Below are positions 9,064-17,127 of a stretch of 64,000 nt of DNA, one piece after another. The stretch is from Methanosphaerula subterraneus (GTDB lineage Archaea; Halobacteriota; Methanomicrobia; Methanomicrobiales; Methanospirillaceae). The stretch covers positions 1,054,001 to 1,118,000 of the forward strand of contig NZ_CP170508.1 in assembly GCF_052055875.1 (NCBI RefSeq), written 5' to 3'. The notes beneath the pieces are model-generated. The model had not been told where the DNA came from, searched no databases, and saw only the letters and a list, made by a program, of their open reading frames with translations. The stretch's first letter is position 1, and each line of letters begins with the position of its first letter. The translations under genes and the position numbers were made by a program.

Positions 9064-9252
9064 TCACTCAAGTTCGGCCAGGATCTCTGCCTTGAGAGCG
9101 GCTCGTCCACCGCGCGGTTCGGCAAGGACATGTCCACAGACAACACAGTCGACGACGGTGCTTGCCTTCTCAAAGATTATCTGTTCATTCTCGCAATCCG
9201 GGCACTTGACCCGGAAAAATTTTGATCTGTTCTCTCTGTATAGTCGTACCAC
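9064..9252 (-). CDS. 30S ribosomal protein S27e
   Basis: A 62-residue zinc-ribbon ribosomal protein. It opens MVRLYRENRSKFFRVKCPDC; the four zinc ligands are the CPDC and CVVC pairs, and the tail GHVLAEPRGGRAALKAEI is typical. The start is GTG at 9252, with GGAGTGA five bases upstream. It lies four bases after rpl44e, the usual archaeal order (L44e, S27e, aIF2-alpha). Confidence 0.96.
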   Translation of the reverse strand: MVRLYRENRSKFFRVKCPDCENEQIIFEKASTVVDCVVCGHVLAEPRGGRAALKAEILAELE

Positions 9253-9256
9253 AGAA

Positions 9257-9535
9257 TCACTCCGTCAGTTCGAATTTCGCTATTCTGAATCCCTTGCGCA
9301 GGTGGGCTTTCCCGCAGGTCAGGCATCTGTACCTGACATTGATCTTCTTGGTCGGCTTGTCGCCACCAGGAACCTTCGAATACTTGCCCATATTCCCGAC
9401 ACCACCGCGGCGGTCCTTCTGCCGGTCAATCCAGTGCAGCCCGTTTCTCTTTCCCTTCTTGACCTTCTCGACCTCATGCATCTGGTGAATCTTGCAGAAC
9501 GGGCAGTAGGTTTTGAATTTACCTGGCATCTTCAT
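9257..9535 (-). CDS. 50S ribosomal protein L44e
   Basis: A 92-residue archaeal/eukaryotic-type large-subunit protein that contacts the E-site tRNA region. It begins MKMPGKFKTYCPFCKIHQMH and has two CxxC zinc pairs (CPFC and CLTC), with the conserved Lys/Arg-rich middle and the KKINVRYRCLTC segment. It heads the translation part of the operon. The 36 bases between it and the upstream gins gene may carry an internal promoter, but I cannot point to a clear box. Confidence 0.96.
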   Translation of the reverse strand: MKMPGKFKTYCPFCKIHQMHEVEKVKKGKRNGLHWIDRQKDRRGGVGNMGKYSKVPGGDKPTKKINVRYRCLTCGKAHLRKGFRIAKFELTE

Positions 9536-9571
9536 GAATATAGTCCCTCACTTGTCTTCCAAACAGCAATA

Positions 9572-10204
9572 TTATTTGTGAAGCCCGATACTTAAGAGTA
9601 TGTTGCGCTCGCGCAGAACCTCTGCGTTCTGTTCAGGAAGTGTCACCAGATCTTCTTTTAGGAGATTATAAACCCTCCCATCAACCGCCATAAACGGCTC
9701 GACATCCTCGAGGATCCGTGCCAGCACCAGGGATGGCCGATCCTCGACCTCAGGGGAGGCTGGACAGGGCTCCTCATCGATCATCATCTTCATCCCATCG
9801 AACGCTGACGAGAGGGTCTCCGGCTCGCTGCCGGCATCCAGCAGTTCTCGCCGGCAGACCTGCAGGGATTCGGTGATCTCGCGGTACATCTGCCGTTCGG
9901 CAGCGAGCATCTTCTTCACCTCATCCCTGGCTGCTGCATCCCCCTCGGCCTCGGCGTTCGCGAGCAGCAGGATCTTCTCTGCCCGCATCCGGAAGATGTC
10001 CTGCATCGTCTCACGGATGCTGTTGATCTCCTCGATCGTCAACCGGGCCTGGGAGGAGAAGAGCGGATCCTCACAGGCATACACGGTCTTTGTCAGCGAG
10101 GCCAGGGACGCCGCGGCGTTATGATAGAGTTCAGGCGGGATCTGAGTCAGTTTCCCGCTTTCCCGTTCTTTAAGCAGAATTATGCGCAGTTCATCCAGTT
10201 CCAT
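9572..10204 (-). CDS. GINS complex protein (Gins15/51-type)
   Basis: GINS joins the MCM helicase and GAN/RecJ to drive the archaeal replication fork. This 210-residue protein begins MELDELRIILLKERESGKL. The LTQIPPELYHNAAASLASL helix and the small C-terminal beta domain (PFMAVDGRVYNLLKEDLVTLPEQNAEVL) are GINS features. Its ATG directly follows the stop of priS, and priS-gins adjacency is a well-known archaeal arrangement. Sequence conservation in this family is low, so the call rests on both motif and neighbour. Confidence 0.85.
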   Translation of the reverse strand: MELDELRIILLKERESGKLTQIPPELYHNAAASLASLTKTVYACEDPLFSSQARLTIEEINSIRETMQDIFRMRAEKILLLANAEAEGDAAARDEVKKMLAAERQMYREITESLQVCRRELLDAGSEPETLSSAFDGMKMMIDEEPCPASPEVEDRPSLVLARILEDVEPFMAVDGRVYNLLKEDLVTLPEQNAEVLRERNILLSIGLHK

Positions 10205-11341
10205 CTATCTCCCCCCAGCAATCTCGGCCAGTCCCCTGCAGCAGAGGAAGACTGCAACGGCCTCAGGGACGGTCTGCGTTCCAGCACCGACCTGGTACGT
10301 GCTCCCCAGCAGTGAAACCGTCAGCGCCTTCTCAGCGGTGACCTGCACGTCCCGGTCCCCAAAGACGACCGCGTCGACCAGGGGGTCGAACTCCTGGACT
10401 TCGCTGATGGTGAGCGGCACGACCCGGAGACCGCTGCCGCCATGGAGCGAGGTCGGCATCCTGATCAGCCGCTTGATATCGGTCGTGACCGGTTCGTCGG
10501 CCTGCACCCCGGTCTCCTGCAACCACTGCTTCCAATCAGGGTTGTCGTTGGTCGTGACCGCCCGAAGGACGCGGTCACCCAGCACCTTCTCCGGATGATC
10601 CCCTGCGAGGGCGGCCCGGTTCTGATCGAGGGATTTGAGCAATCCCGCCGCAGAACTCCGCGAAACCCCCTTTATGGAAGAGAGATGCGACAGCGCCTCC
10701 TTCTGATCCTTTACCTTCAGCCAGGCGAGGTACCCGTCCAGCGCGGCCAGGTACCGCCGGGGCCAGCCTGTCGACAGGTCGGTCCCGGCCCTGATCAACA
10801 GCGCGGGGTCGAGGCCGATCCCGCAGACATAGTTGACCACCTCGCGCCGTTCGGCACTCCCCCAGGAACGGACCGCCAGGTCGTTCACATGGATATGATA
10901 CCCGCGCCCGCCTGAGAAGACCACCTCGCAGTGCTTCTCCGAAAATCCCAGCTCGTCGGTCAGGACAGCCAGCAGTTTCAGGGTCTCCTCCTTGACCCGC
11001 GCCAGCATCACCGCATAGGGGCCGTGCAGAATATGGTCTGCATCGAGATCGAAGATCAGGTCCGCCCCGGACCATCCCTTCTCCGCCATCGTCGGCGCGC
11101 CAGGAGATTCGTAGTACGCAGACGAATAGAAGACATGCGCCGGGACCATCGTCTTCAGATATTCGAGCAGTTCCTGCCGTTCCCCAAAGGCCAGGTGCCG
11201 GCGCATCCGAACCTCGCGGCCGGCATCAAAGAAGATGAAACCCCACTCACGCTGCAGCAGTGCATCAGGGGTGACCGGGTAGGCCCGCTGATAATAGCCG
11301 GTGAACTGCTGTTTGATGAACTCTAGGGTGGCTGGTCTCAT
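10205..11341 (-). CDS. priS: DNA primase, small (catalytic) subunit PriS
   Basis: Synthesises primers for archaeal replication together with PriL (not in the window). The catalytic acidic motif ADLIFDLDADH lies near residues 95-105. SGGRGYHIHV holds the Ser/His nucleotide-binding motif, and a third acidic element follows in PLVDAVVFGD. The 378-residue length is normal. The first ATG overlaps the elp3 stop (ATGA), and the gene is followed immediately by gins. Confidence 0.95.
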   Translation of the reverse strand: MRPATLEFIKQQFTGYYQRAYPVTPDALLQREWGFIFFDAGREVRMRRHLAFGERQELLEYLKTMVPAHVFYSSAYYESPGAPTMAEKGWSGADLIFDLDADHILHGPYAVMLARVKEETLKLLAVLTDELGFSEKHCEVVFSGGRGYHIHVNDLAVRSWGSAERREVVNYVCGIGLDPALLIRAGTDLSTGWPRRYLAALDGYLAWLKVKDQKEALSHLSSIKGVSRSSAAGLLKSLDQNRAALAGDHPEKVLGDRVLRAVTTNDNPDWKQWLQETGVQADEPVTTDIKRLIRMPTSLHGGSGLRVVPLTISEVQEFDPLVDAVVFGDRDVQVTAEKALTVSLLGSTYQVGAGTQTVPEAVAVFLCCRGLAEIAGGR

Positions 11342-12918
11342 GCAAGTCGTTTTACCATATAGGGGCCGGTTCGCATATATCCCTGCCTCTGGTAGTAGGG
11401 GCGCACCCCGATCCCGCTCATGATGGCGAGCGAAGAGAAACCGGCGTCGCCGGCCAGGCGTTCTGCCTCGGCGAGCAGCTGTACCCCGAACTGTCGGTGC
11501 TGATACTCGGCAGGCTCAGCCTCATCGCCGATCGGGACGACCATTCCATAGACATGCAGCTCGCGAACCAGGGCTGCATCAGCCAGTTCCTCCCGCCAGG
11601 GATTTCCCGGGAACCGCAGGCGTAAAAACCCGATCAACGAGTCGCCGGCCACCGCCGATATGAAGAACTCCCGCCCTCCGCAGCAGTCATAGGCCAGGGT
11701 CTGGATCCCGGCCACAGCACCTTTGGGCGGCGCGCAGCGACCGATCTCGCGGCAGCGGATGCACCGGCACCGTCTCCCGGTGGCATGCAGCCGGCCCTCA
11801 GCCAGCTGCCGGAAGTTGCTGTGGTGCGAACCGGCCACGATCAGCTTGGCCGGAATGTCCCGCTGGACCCGCTGCAGCCGGACGTATTCGGGGAGGAGTT
11901 CCTTGGCATAGGCAATCAGATCGATCAGATCGTCCTCTGCATACGGCGCATACTCTCCCCGGTTCAGCAGATCCTCTATCTCAGAATAGGGGGTGACCAG
12001 CGTCGGGTACAGCTTCAGAAAGTCGGGGCGGAACCGGGGATCGTCGAAGAGGGTCCGGAACATCGCCCGGTCCATCTCAAGCGTCGAACCGGGCAGGTTC
12101 GGCATCATGTGAAACCCGACCTTGATCCCGGCGTCCCGCAGGGCCGTGTTCGCCTCCACGATATCAGCGACCGTGCAGCCGCGGCGGTTAAAGGCGAGGA
12201 CCTGATCCTCCAGGTGCTGGACCCCGAGCTCGACCTTGGTGACACCGAGGCGGAGCATGCTGTCGATATGCTCCCGCCTCGACCAGTCCGGCCGGGTCTC
12301 ATAGGTCAGGGCCACGCACCTGACATCAGACCGTTCGTTCTCCTGCATAACCCTCTCAAGCGGCTGCGGTTTCTCCCGAACGCCGGTTCCTGACTCGTTC
12401 ATCGCCTGCAGACAGGCGGCCACGAACGACTCCTGGTACTCGGGGGTCCGGGCGGTCATCGTGCCGCCCATCACGATCAGCTCAGCCTTGTCGACATGAT
12501 GGCCGAGGAATCGGAACTGGTCGAGTCGGGCCGAGACCTGATCGTAGGGGTCGTAGTCATGCTCGCGTGCCCTCTTCGCGGCCGGCTCCTCGCCGGTATA
12601 ACTCTGCGGCGATTTGAACGGGTGGTCCGGGCCGCCCGGGCAGGGCAGGCATTTCCCATGCGGGCAGGGGGATGGAGAGGTCATCACCGCGATCGGTGCG
12701 ACGCCGGAGAGGGTCCTGGTCGGTTTGACCAGCAGCAGACGCCGGAGCTGTTCATACTGTTCCGGAAGGGCTGCGGCCAGCAATGCCGAGTTCTTCGGCA
12801 CCTCAGGGAGTTCATAACGGCCGCAAATTGCACGTTTGATCTGCATGATCCGCTCAGGATTCGCAGATTCAAAAGAGATGAGGGAGAGGATCTCCCGATA
12901 GATTTCAGTTTGATCCAT
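11338..12918 (-). CDS. Elp3-family tRNA uridine-34 carboxymethyl-type acetyltransferase/radical SAM enzyme
   Basis: Elp3 modifies the wobble uridine of certain tRNAs using S-adenosylmethionine chemistry and acetyl-CoA. The N-terminal radical SAM domain shows its cysteine cluster in CPHGKCLPCPGG near residue 80. VELGVQHLEDQVLAFNRRGC and VGFHMMPNLPGS are core Elp3 motifs. The C-terminal third is a GNAT acetyltransferase domain (LHVYGMVVPIGDEAEPAEYQ, then HRQFGVQLLAEAERLA). A second cysteine-rich stretch (RRCRCIRCREIG) joins the two parts. At 526 residues it is full length. Confidence 0.94.
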   Translation of the reverse strand: MDQTEIYREILSLISFESANPERIMQIKRAICGRYELPEVPKNSALLAAALPEQYEQLRRLLLVKPTRTLSGVAPIAVMTSPSPCPHGKCLPCPGGPDHPFKSPQSYTGEEPAAKRAREHDYDPYDQVSARLDQFRFLGHHVDKAELIVMGGTMTARTPEYQESFVAACLQAMNESGTGVREKPQPLERVMQENERSDVRCVALTYETRPDWSRREHIDSMLRLGVTKVELGVQHLEDQVLAFNRRGCTVADIVEANTALRDAGIKVGFHMMPNLPGSTLEMDRAMFRTLFDDPRFRPDFLKLYPTLVTPYSEIEDLLNRGEYAPYAEDDLIDLIAYAKELLPEYVRLQRVQRDIPAKLIVAGSHHSNFRQLAEGRLHATGRRCRCIRCREIGRCAPPKGAVAGIQTLAYDCCGGREFFISAVAGDSLIGFLRLRFPGNPWREELADAALVRELHVYGMVVPIGDEAEPAEYQHRQFGVQLLAEAERLAGDAGFSSLAIMSGIGVRPYYQRQGYMRTGPYMVKRLA

Positions 12919-12924
12919 GAAGCG

Positions 12925-13191
12925 TTAGTGTTCGATTGCAGCAGTTTCAGCAACCATCTCGCTCGAGTATTCAACCATCGGCGCTTTATGAGACCGGATC
13001 TGTGATACGACCTCATCACCGAGCATCAGAAGAGCATCCTTATGCGACTTCTTGTTCTTGTGGATATGAACAGGGGAGACATCAAGCGCATCGTACCGAT
13101 CCGTGGGAACCGACTCGCCAGAAATATGCTCATAATATTTCTTGATATGAACCATCAGCATATGTAAATGAAGCAACTCCTCTTTCTGCAC
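12925..13191 (-). CDS. UPF0058 family protein
   Basis: A short helical protein of about 88 residues belonging to the archaeal UPF0058 family, recognised by the opening QKEELLHLHMLMVHIKKYYE and the later YDALDVSPVHIHKNKKSHKD. Function unknown. A GTG start at 13191 is chosen because GAGGTGGT lies seven bases upstream; a TTG 21 bases earlier is possible but has no such site. It is the first gene of the minus-strand run that leads through elp3 and priS. An AT-rich box at 13232-13240 sits at the right distance to be its promoter. Confidence 0.85.
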   Translation of the reverse strand: MQKEELLHLHMLMVHIKKYYEHISGESVPTDRYDALDVSPVHIHKNKKSHKDALLMLGDEVVSQIRSHKAPMVEYSSEMVAETAAIEH

Positions 13192-13231
13192 ATAACCACC
13201 TCTCAATAGCAAGTAGTTTTTTCCACAACGG

Positions 13232-13240
13232 GATATATTT
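13232..13240 (-). promoter_or_regulatory. Probable TATA box for the UPF0058-elp3-priS operon
   Basis: The run ATATATTTT (plus strand) reads AAAATATAT on the minus strand. It lies about 25 bases upstream of the likely transcription start near 13210 and about 45 bases from the GTG at 13191. It also sits immediately before the divergent ADP-ribosylglycohydrolase gene, but too close to that gene's GTG to serve it easily. Confidence 0.4.
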
Positions 13241-13245
13241 TACCG

Positions 13246-14124
13246 GTGATCTTTATATTCGACCTGAATGCGGCCAGAGGAACTGTGGTTGGCGTCGCAA
13301 TTGGCGATGCATTGGGTGCGCCCTTCGAAGGCTACCCGGGCGACGGCCTGGTGACCGAGATGCAGGGGGGAGGACCCCATAACCGGGTGAAGGGAGGGTG
13401 GACCGACGACACCCTGCAGATGCTCGCGGTGGCGGACTCGCTGATCACCTGCAGGGGGTTCTCTGCAGAGGACCAGCTGACCCGGATGCTCGCAGGGTAC
13501 CGCCGGAACCCGGAGTTTTACGGTCCGACCTCATCAATGGTCTTCGACCTGATCCAGGCAGGGAGACCGCCCCTGCAGGCGGCGGCGGAGGCAGGGAGCC
13601 GGCAGGGGTCGCGGTCCAACGGGGCCGTGATGAGAGGTCCGCCGATCGGGGTGATGTACAGCACCCGGCAGGTGCAGGAGGTCTCGCTGCTCTGTGCGGC
13701 CCTGACCCACCACGACCCGGTGCCCGGGGCCTGTTCAGCGTTTGTAAACCAGATGATCAGCGACCTCTGCAGAGGGTCAGACAGGCGGACAGCTCACCGT
13801 CATGCCTGCACCCGCTGCAGAGAGTCCGAGGTCGCAGAGATACTCGGAAACTACCTGGACTATCAGCCTGAGCCGGCCCTCGACGCCCTCCTCTCGACGC
13901 ATGCGGCCCTCCGCTTCTTCATGGAGGCAGAGTCCTGTGAGGAGGCGATCGTCCATGCGGTCAGCATCGGCGGGGACACCGACACCATCGGGGCGATCTG
14001 CGGGGCGCTGGCCGGGGCCTGCTGGGGCGTCACCGCGATCCCGGTCCGCTGGATATCGGTGCTGCATGGGGTGAACACCCTGATCAGAACCGCAGACCAG
14101 CTGGCCCTGATCGCAGAGCCCTGA
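13246..14124 (+). CDS. ADP-ribosylglycohydrolase family protein
   Basis: Removes ADP-ribose from proteins or small molecules using a di-magnesium centre. The N-terminal GTVVGVAIGDALGAPFEGYP, the central SNGAVMRGPPIGVMY and the C-terminal GGDTDTIGAICGALAGACWG are the family motifs, and the GGDTDTIG acidic cluster binds metal. A Cys/His-rich insertion (HRHACTRCRESEV) lies near residue 185. The 292-residue length is normal. The start is uncertain: GTG 13246 gives the longest protein, but a shorter start nearer the first motif is possible because a TATA-like run lies just upstream. The protein target is unknown. Confidence 0.88.
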   Translation: MIFIFDLNAARGTVVGVAIGDALGAPFEGYPGDGLVTEMQGGGPHNRVKGGWTDDTLQMLAVADSLITCRGFSAEDQLTRMLAGYRRNPEFYGPTSSMVFDLIQAGRPPLQAAAEAGSRQGSRSNGAVMRGPPIGVMYSTRQVQEVSLLCAALTHHDPVPGACSAFVNQMISDLCRGSDRRTAHRHACTRCRESEVAEILGNYLDYQPEPALDALLSTHAALRFFMEAESCEEAIVHAVSIGGDTDTIGAICGALAGACWGVTAIPVRWISVLHGVNTLIRTADQLALIAEP

Positions 14125-14168
14125 AAAAGATCCGTAAAAGAGAATATGATATGCAGATGGAAGAACGG

Positions 14169-14621
14169 TCAGATCGGGCGGAGTTCGACCAGCTTCAGCG
14201 ACCGCCCCTTCTCACAGTGATCAGGGGCGTTGCCGAGCACCTCGCTGACCATGTACCGCTCTCCGCTGACGATCCCGTCCGGGTGGCAGAGCGGATAACT
14301 CTTGCATTCACGCTGGGTACAGCTCAGGTCGGGGAGGACCCGTGAGTTTGCAATCGCGAGGTCGGCCTTGATCAGCCCGACCACCGGCGACTCGACGATC
14401 TCGACGGCACAGGCCCCGTTCAGATGCACGCTGCAGCCGTGCACCGTGGTCCGAATGGAGAGCACCCTGTACTTTCTTCCCACCTTCAGGTTGTTGCAGG
14501 CCTTTCTGACCTTACACTGCTCGCAGGCCGGCAGTTCACCCTCATAGATGAACTCGAGCCCCGGACGTGCCAGCATGGCACCAATCAGTGTCACCTTTGA
14601 CTTTATCTCCGCCATAACCAC
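14169..14621 (-). CDS. UPF0179 family protein
   Basis: A conserved archaeal protein of about 150 residues with unknown function. Recognisable segments are VTLIGAMLARPGLEFIYEG, the cysteine set CEQCKVRKACNNLKVGRKY, and a second set CTQRECKSYPLC. The spaced cysteines suggest a metal or Fe-S site; this is inference. The GTG at 14621 directly follows the egsA stop; an ATG six bases later is an alternative. It is therefore the second gene of an egsA operon. Confidence 0.85.
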   Translation of the reverse strand: MVMAEIKSKVTLIGAMLARPGLEFIYEGELPACEQCKVRKACNNLKVGRKYRVLSIRTTVHGCSVHLNGACAVEIVESPVVGLIKADLAIANSRVLPDLSCTQRECKSYPLCHPDGIVSGERYMVSEVLGNAPDHCEKGRSLKLVELRPI

Positions 14622-15701
14622 CTACTCTCCATACAGCATCCTGATGAGTGCGGTTGCAGACGCTTCTGTCAGACCGCTGTCAAGTATACTGAAGCGTTCC
14701 GGACGAATAGTCTTTGCCATCATCAACGCAGCTGCGGCCACATCGTCCGGAATCCCCAGTTCGGCAGGGGTTGTCGGGGCCCCGATCTGCTGCAATGCCG
14801 TCCGAATTCTCCGCCAGTCCCCGCCATGCAGGTACATCATGATGATCGTCCCGATCCCGCAGGCCTCTCCGTGAAGAGCCTTCCCCGGTGCCAGCCGTTC
14901 GAGGGCATGACTGAACTTGTGCTCGCCGCCCGAGGCCGGCCGGGACGATCCTGCAATCGCCATCGCAACTCCCGAGGAGACCAGGGCCTTGACCACCATC
15001 CAGGCGCTCTCCTCCTGGTGCGGCCTGATCATCGGGGCGTTCTTCATCAGGATCTCTGCGGTCATCCGCGAGAGCGTGATCGCATACTCGCTGATCTGCT
15101 CCCCCCGAAGGCGGTTGGAGAGTTCCCAGTCCAGGATCGCCGTGTAGTTGGAGATGATGTCCGCACATCCCGCTGCGAGCAGACGGTGCGGGGCGGCCGC
15201 GATGATCCCGGTATCGGCGATCACCCCGAGCGGGGGATGGGCGGCCAGCGAGGCCGAACCGTCGCTGGTCTGGAGGGACGCCCTTCCTGACGCAATCCCG
15301 TCATGCGATGCTGCCGTTGGGACGCTGATGAACGGCAGGTCCAGGTTGTACGAGACGATCTTGGCCGTGTCGATCACCCGCCCCCCGCCGACTCCGATGA
15401 TGAACTGGGCCCCGCAGGCGGCCTCCTCGGCCAGTTCCATCGATTCCGGAGTCAGCTCCCCGGCCAGAAACGTCGAGAGATCGAAGGACGGGGCGAGCAG
15501 CTCCTCGATCCGATCGCCTGCCACCTTCATCGTGCTCTTTCCAGCGAAGAGCATCACCGATCTTCCAATCTTCAGGTCCTGGCAGACGGTAGGGAGCTGG
15601 TCGAGTGCATTGTGTCCGATCACGACATCCCGTGGGAGCTGCATCCACTTGGATTTGTCAAAACCCGGATTCCTGAGTAATTTTATACCATCTGCACTCA
15701 T
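14622..15701 (-). CDS. egsA: sn-glycerol-1-phosphate dehydrogenase
   Basis: Makes sn-glycerol-1-phosphate from dihydroxyacetone phosphate with NAD(P)H, fixing the archaeal stereochemistry of membrane lipids. The iron-alcohol-dehydrogenase-like fold shows GVGGGRVIDTAK (nucleotide binding) and FISVPTAASHDGIASGRAS. The zinc ligands lie in ASHDG, GGEHKFSHAL and LHGEACGIG. Length 359 is typical. It starts 11 bases from the divergent DUF63 gene, so its promoter must lie inside that gene's first codons. Confidence 0.95.
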   Translation of the reverse strand: MSADGIKLLRNPGFDKSKWMQLPRDVVIGHNALDQLPTVCQDLKIGRSVMLFAGKSTMKVAGDRIEELLAPSFDLSTFLAGELTPESMELAEEAACGAQFIIGVGGGRVIDTAKIVSYNLDLPFISVPTAASHDGIASGRASLQTSDGSASLAAHPPLGVIADTGIIAAAPHRLLAAGCADIISNYTAILDWELSNRLRGEQISEYAITLSRMTAEILMKNAPMIRPHQEESAWMVVKALVSSGVAMAIAGSSRPASGGEHKFSHALERLAPGKALHGEACGIGTIIMMYLHGGDWRRIRTALQQIGAPTTPAELGIPDDVAAAALMMAKTIRPERFSILDSGLTEASATALIRMLYGE

Positions 15702-15712
15702 TAAGATCAGAG

Positions 15713-16558
15713 ATGATTAGGGAGTTCATATACAAATATTACATCGATCCCATCCGGTACGGAGGGGCCTATACGATCGTCGACACCCTGACCTATGCCG
15801 TGATCCTGATCGTCTCCCTGTACCTGATCTACCGGTGGCTGAACCGGACCGGGATCAGCATCGATCGATCGTTCATCTATTCGTTGCTCCCCTTCGTGGT
15901 GCTCGGATCATTGCTCCGGGTGATACAGGACACCGGGATGATCACATCCGATCTCCAGTTCCTGCTCATCACCCCGCTGATCTTCTTCACCATCTTCTTC
16001 TTCACCATAGCCTGTCTGTTCATCGCAAGGCTTGCCGAACAGCATGGGCTGATCAGGGACTACCACACCGGCTTTGCAGGGCTCGGGGTCGTCGCCTGCC
16101 TGGTCAGCGGGGCGGTGCTCGGCTGGTACGGGCTGACCGTCACCAGGATCGACTTCGGCGTTCTGCTGACCATTCTGCTGATGGCCGCGACGGCGACGAC
16201 CCTGGTCTGGGCGTTTCTGCGGTACGTGCTCAGGTGGGAGTTCGCCTCAGACCCGATCTACGTGATGCTCCTGCTGGGGCACCTCCTCGATGCCAGTGCG
16301 ACCAGTTTCGGGATCGACCTGCACCCCCTCCACTATGTCGAGCAGCACGTGGTCGGTTCGTCGCTGATCGCTGCCACCGGCACCGGTTTCGTGATGTTCC
16401 CGCTGAAGCTGGCCGTGCTGATCCCGGGGATCTACGTGCTGGAACTCTACCGAAAGGAGGGGGCCAGTGCGTTCTGGCACCTGGTCGTCTTTGCGATGAT
16501 CGTGGTCGGGATGGCCCCCGGCCTTCGGGACATGCTCAGGATGGTCCTCTATGTCTGA
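15713..16558 (+). CDS. DUF63 family integral membrane protein
   Basis: A 281-residue archaeal membrane protein with about seven or eight hydrophobic helices. It opens MIREFIYKYYIDPIRYGGAY, a DUF63 hallmark, and contains LLGHLLDASATSFGID later. No enzymatic function is established. It overlaps the SpoIIM-like gene by eight bases. A TATA-like TTTTATACC at 15680-15688, inside the 5' end of the divergent egsA gene, is placed to drive it with a very short leader. Confidence 0.88.
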   Translation: MIREFIYKYYIDPIRYGGAYTIVDTLTYAVILIVSLYLIYRWLNRTGISIDRSFIYSLLPFVVLGSLLRVIQDTGMITSDLQFLLITPLIFFTIFFFTIACLFIARLAEQHGLIRDYHTGFAGLGVVACLVSGAVLGWYGLTVTRIDFGVLLTILLMAATATTLVWAFLRYVLRWEFASDPIYVMLLLGHLLDASATSFGIDLHPLHYVEQHVVGSSLIAATGTGFVMFPLKLAVLIPGIYVLELYRKEGASAFWHLVVFAMIVVGMAPGLRDMLRMVLYV

Positions 16559-17117
16559 GCGGCCCCTGATCAGATACACCCTCTTTACTGCAGCCCTCTT
16601 CTTCACCTCATTCCTCGTCGGCGTCGTGATGGTCAGGCTGGACCCGTCGATCGGCACCGGCATGATGGCCGCGTTCCGGGACCAGGTGGTCCGACAGATC
16701 ATGAACGATCAGACCGGCGTGATCTGCGTGAAGATCTTCCTCAACAACCTGGTGGCCTGCCTGGTCCTCTTCCTCGGCGGGGTGACGGCCGGCATCCTCT
16801 CGCTCGTCGTGCTCGGTGCCAACGGGGTGCTGATCGGGGCGGTGCTGGAGATCGTCAGGTCGCAGCGGGGGGTGCTCTATGTCGCGGCTGCAATCCTTCC
16901 GCACGGGATCTTCGAGATTCCGGCATTTCTGATCTCCGCGGCCCTCGGGTTCATGCTGGCCGGCTCCCTGGCCGCGGACTGGTACGGGACTGCGGATGCA
17001 GGGGAGACCGCCCGGCATCTCGGACGCATTTTTTTGTCCGTTGTGGTCCCGCTGGTCGGAATCGCAGCGTTCATAGAGGCTTTTATTACGCCTCAGATTA
17101 TACATTTAGTCAGTTAA
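16551..17117 (+). CDS. SpoIIM-like (DUF95) membrane protein
   Basis: A 188-residue polytopic membrane protein of the stage II sporulation M family, common in archaea without sporulation. The features are an N-terminal helix, the NDQTGVICVKIFLNNLVACL segment, the GVTAGILSLVVLGANGVLIG turn, and the ILPHGIFEIPAFLISAALGF motif, which is highly characteristic. It is translationally coupled to DUF63 upstream, and proS follows 10 bases later. Its role in archaea is unknown; a part in membrane organisation is only suggested by the family. Confidence 0.88.
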   Translation: MSERPLIRYTLFTAALFFTSFLVGVVMVRLDPSIGTGMMAAFRDQVVRQIMNDQTGVICVKIFLNNLVACLVLFLGGVTAGILSLVVLGANGVLIGAVLEIVRSQRGVLYVAAAILPHGIFEIPAFLISAALGFMLAGSLAADWYGTADAGETARHLGRIFLSVVVPLVGIAAFIEAFITPQIIHLVS

Positions 17118-17127
17118 AGGGGATATC

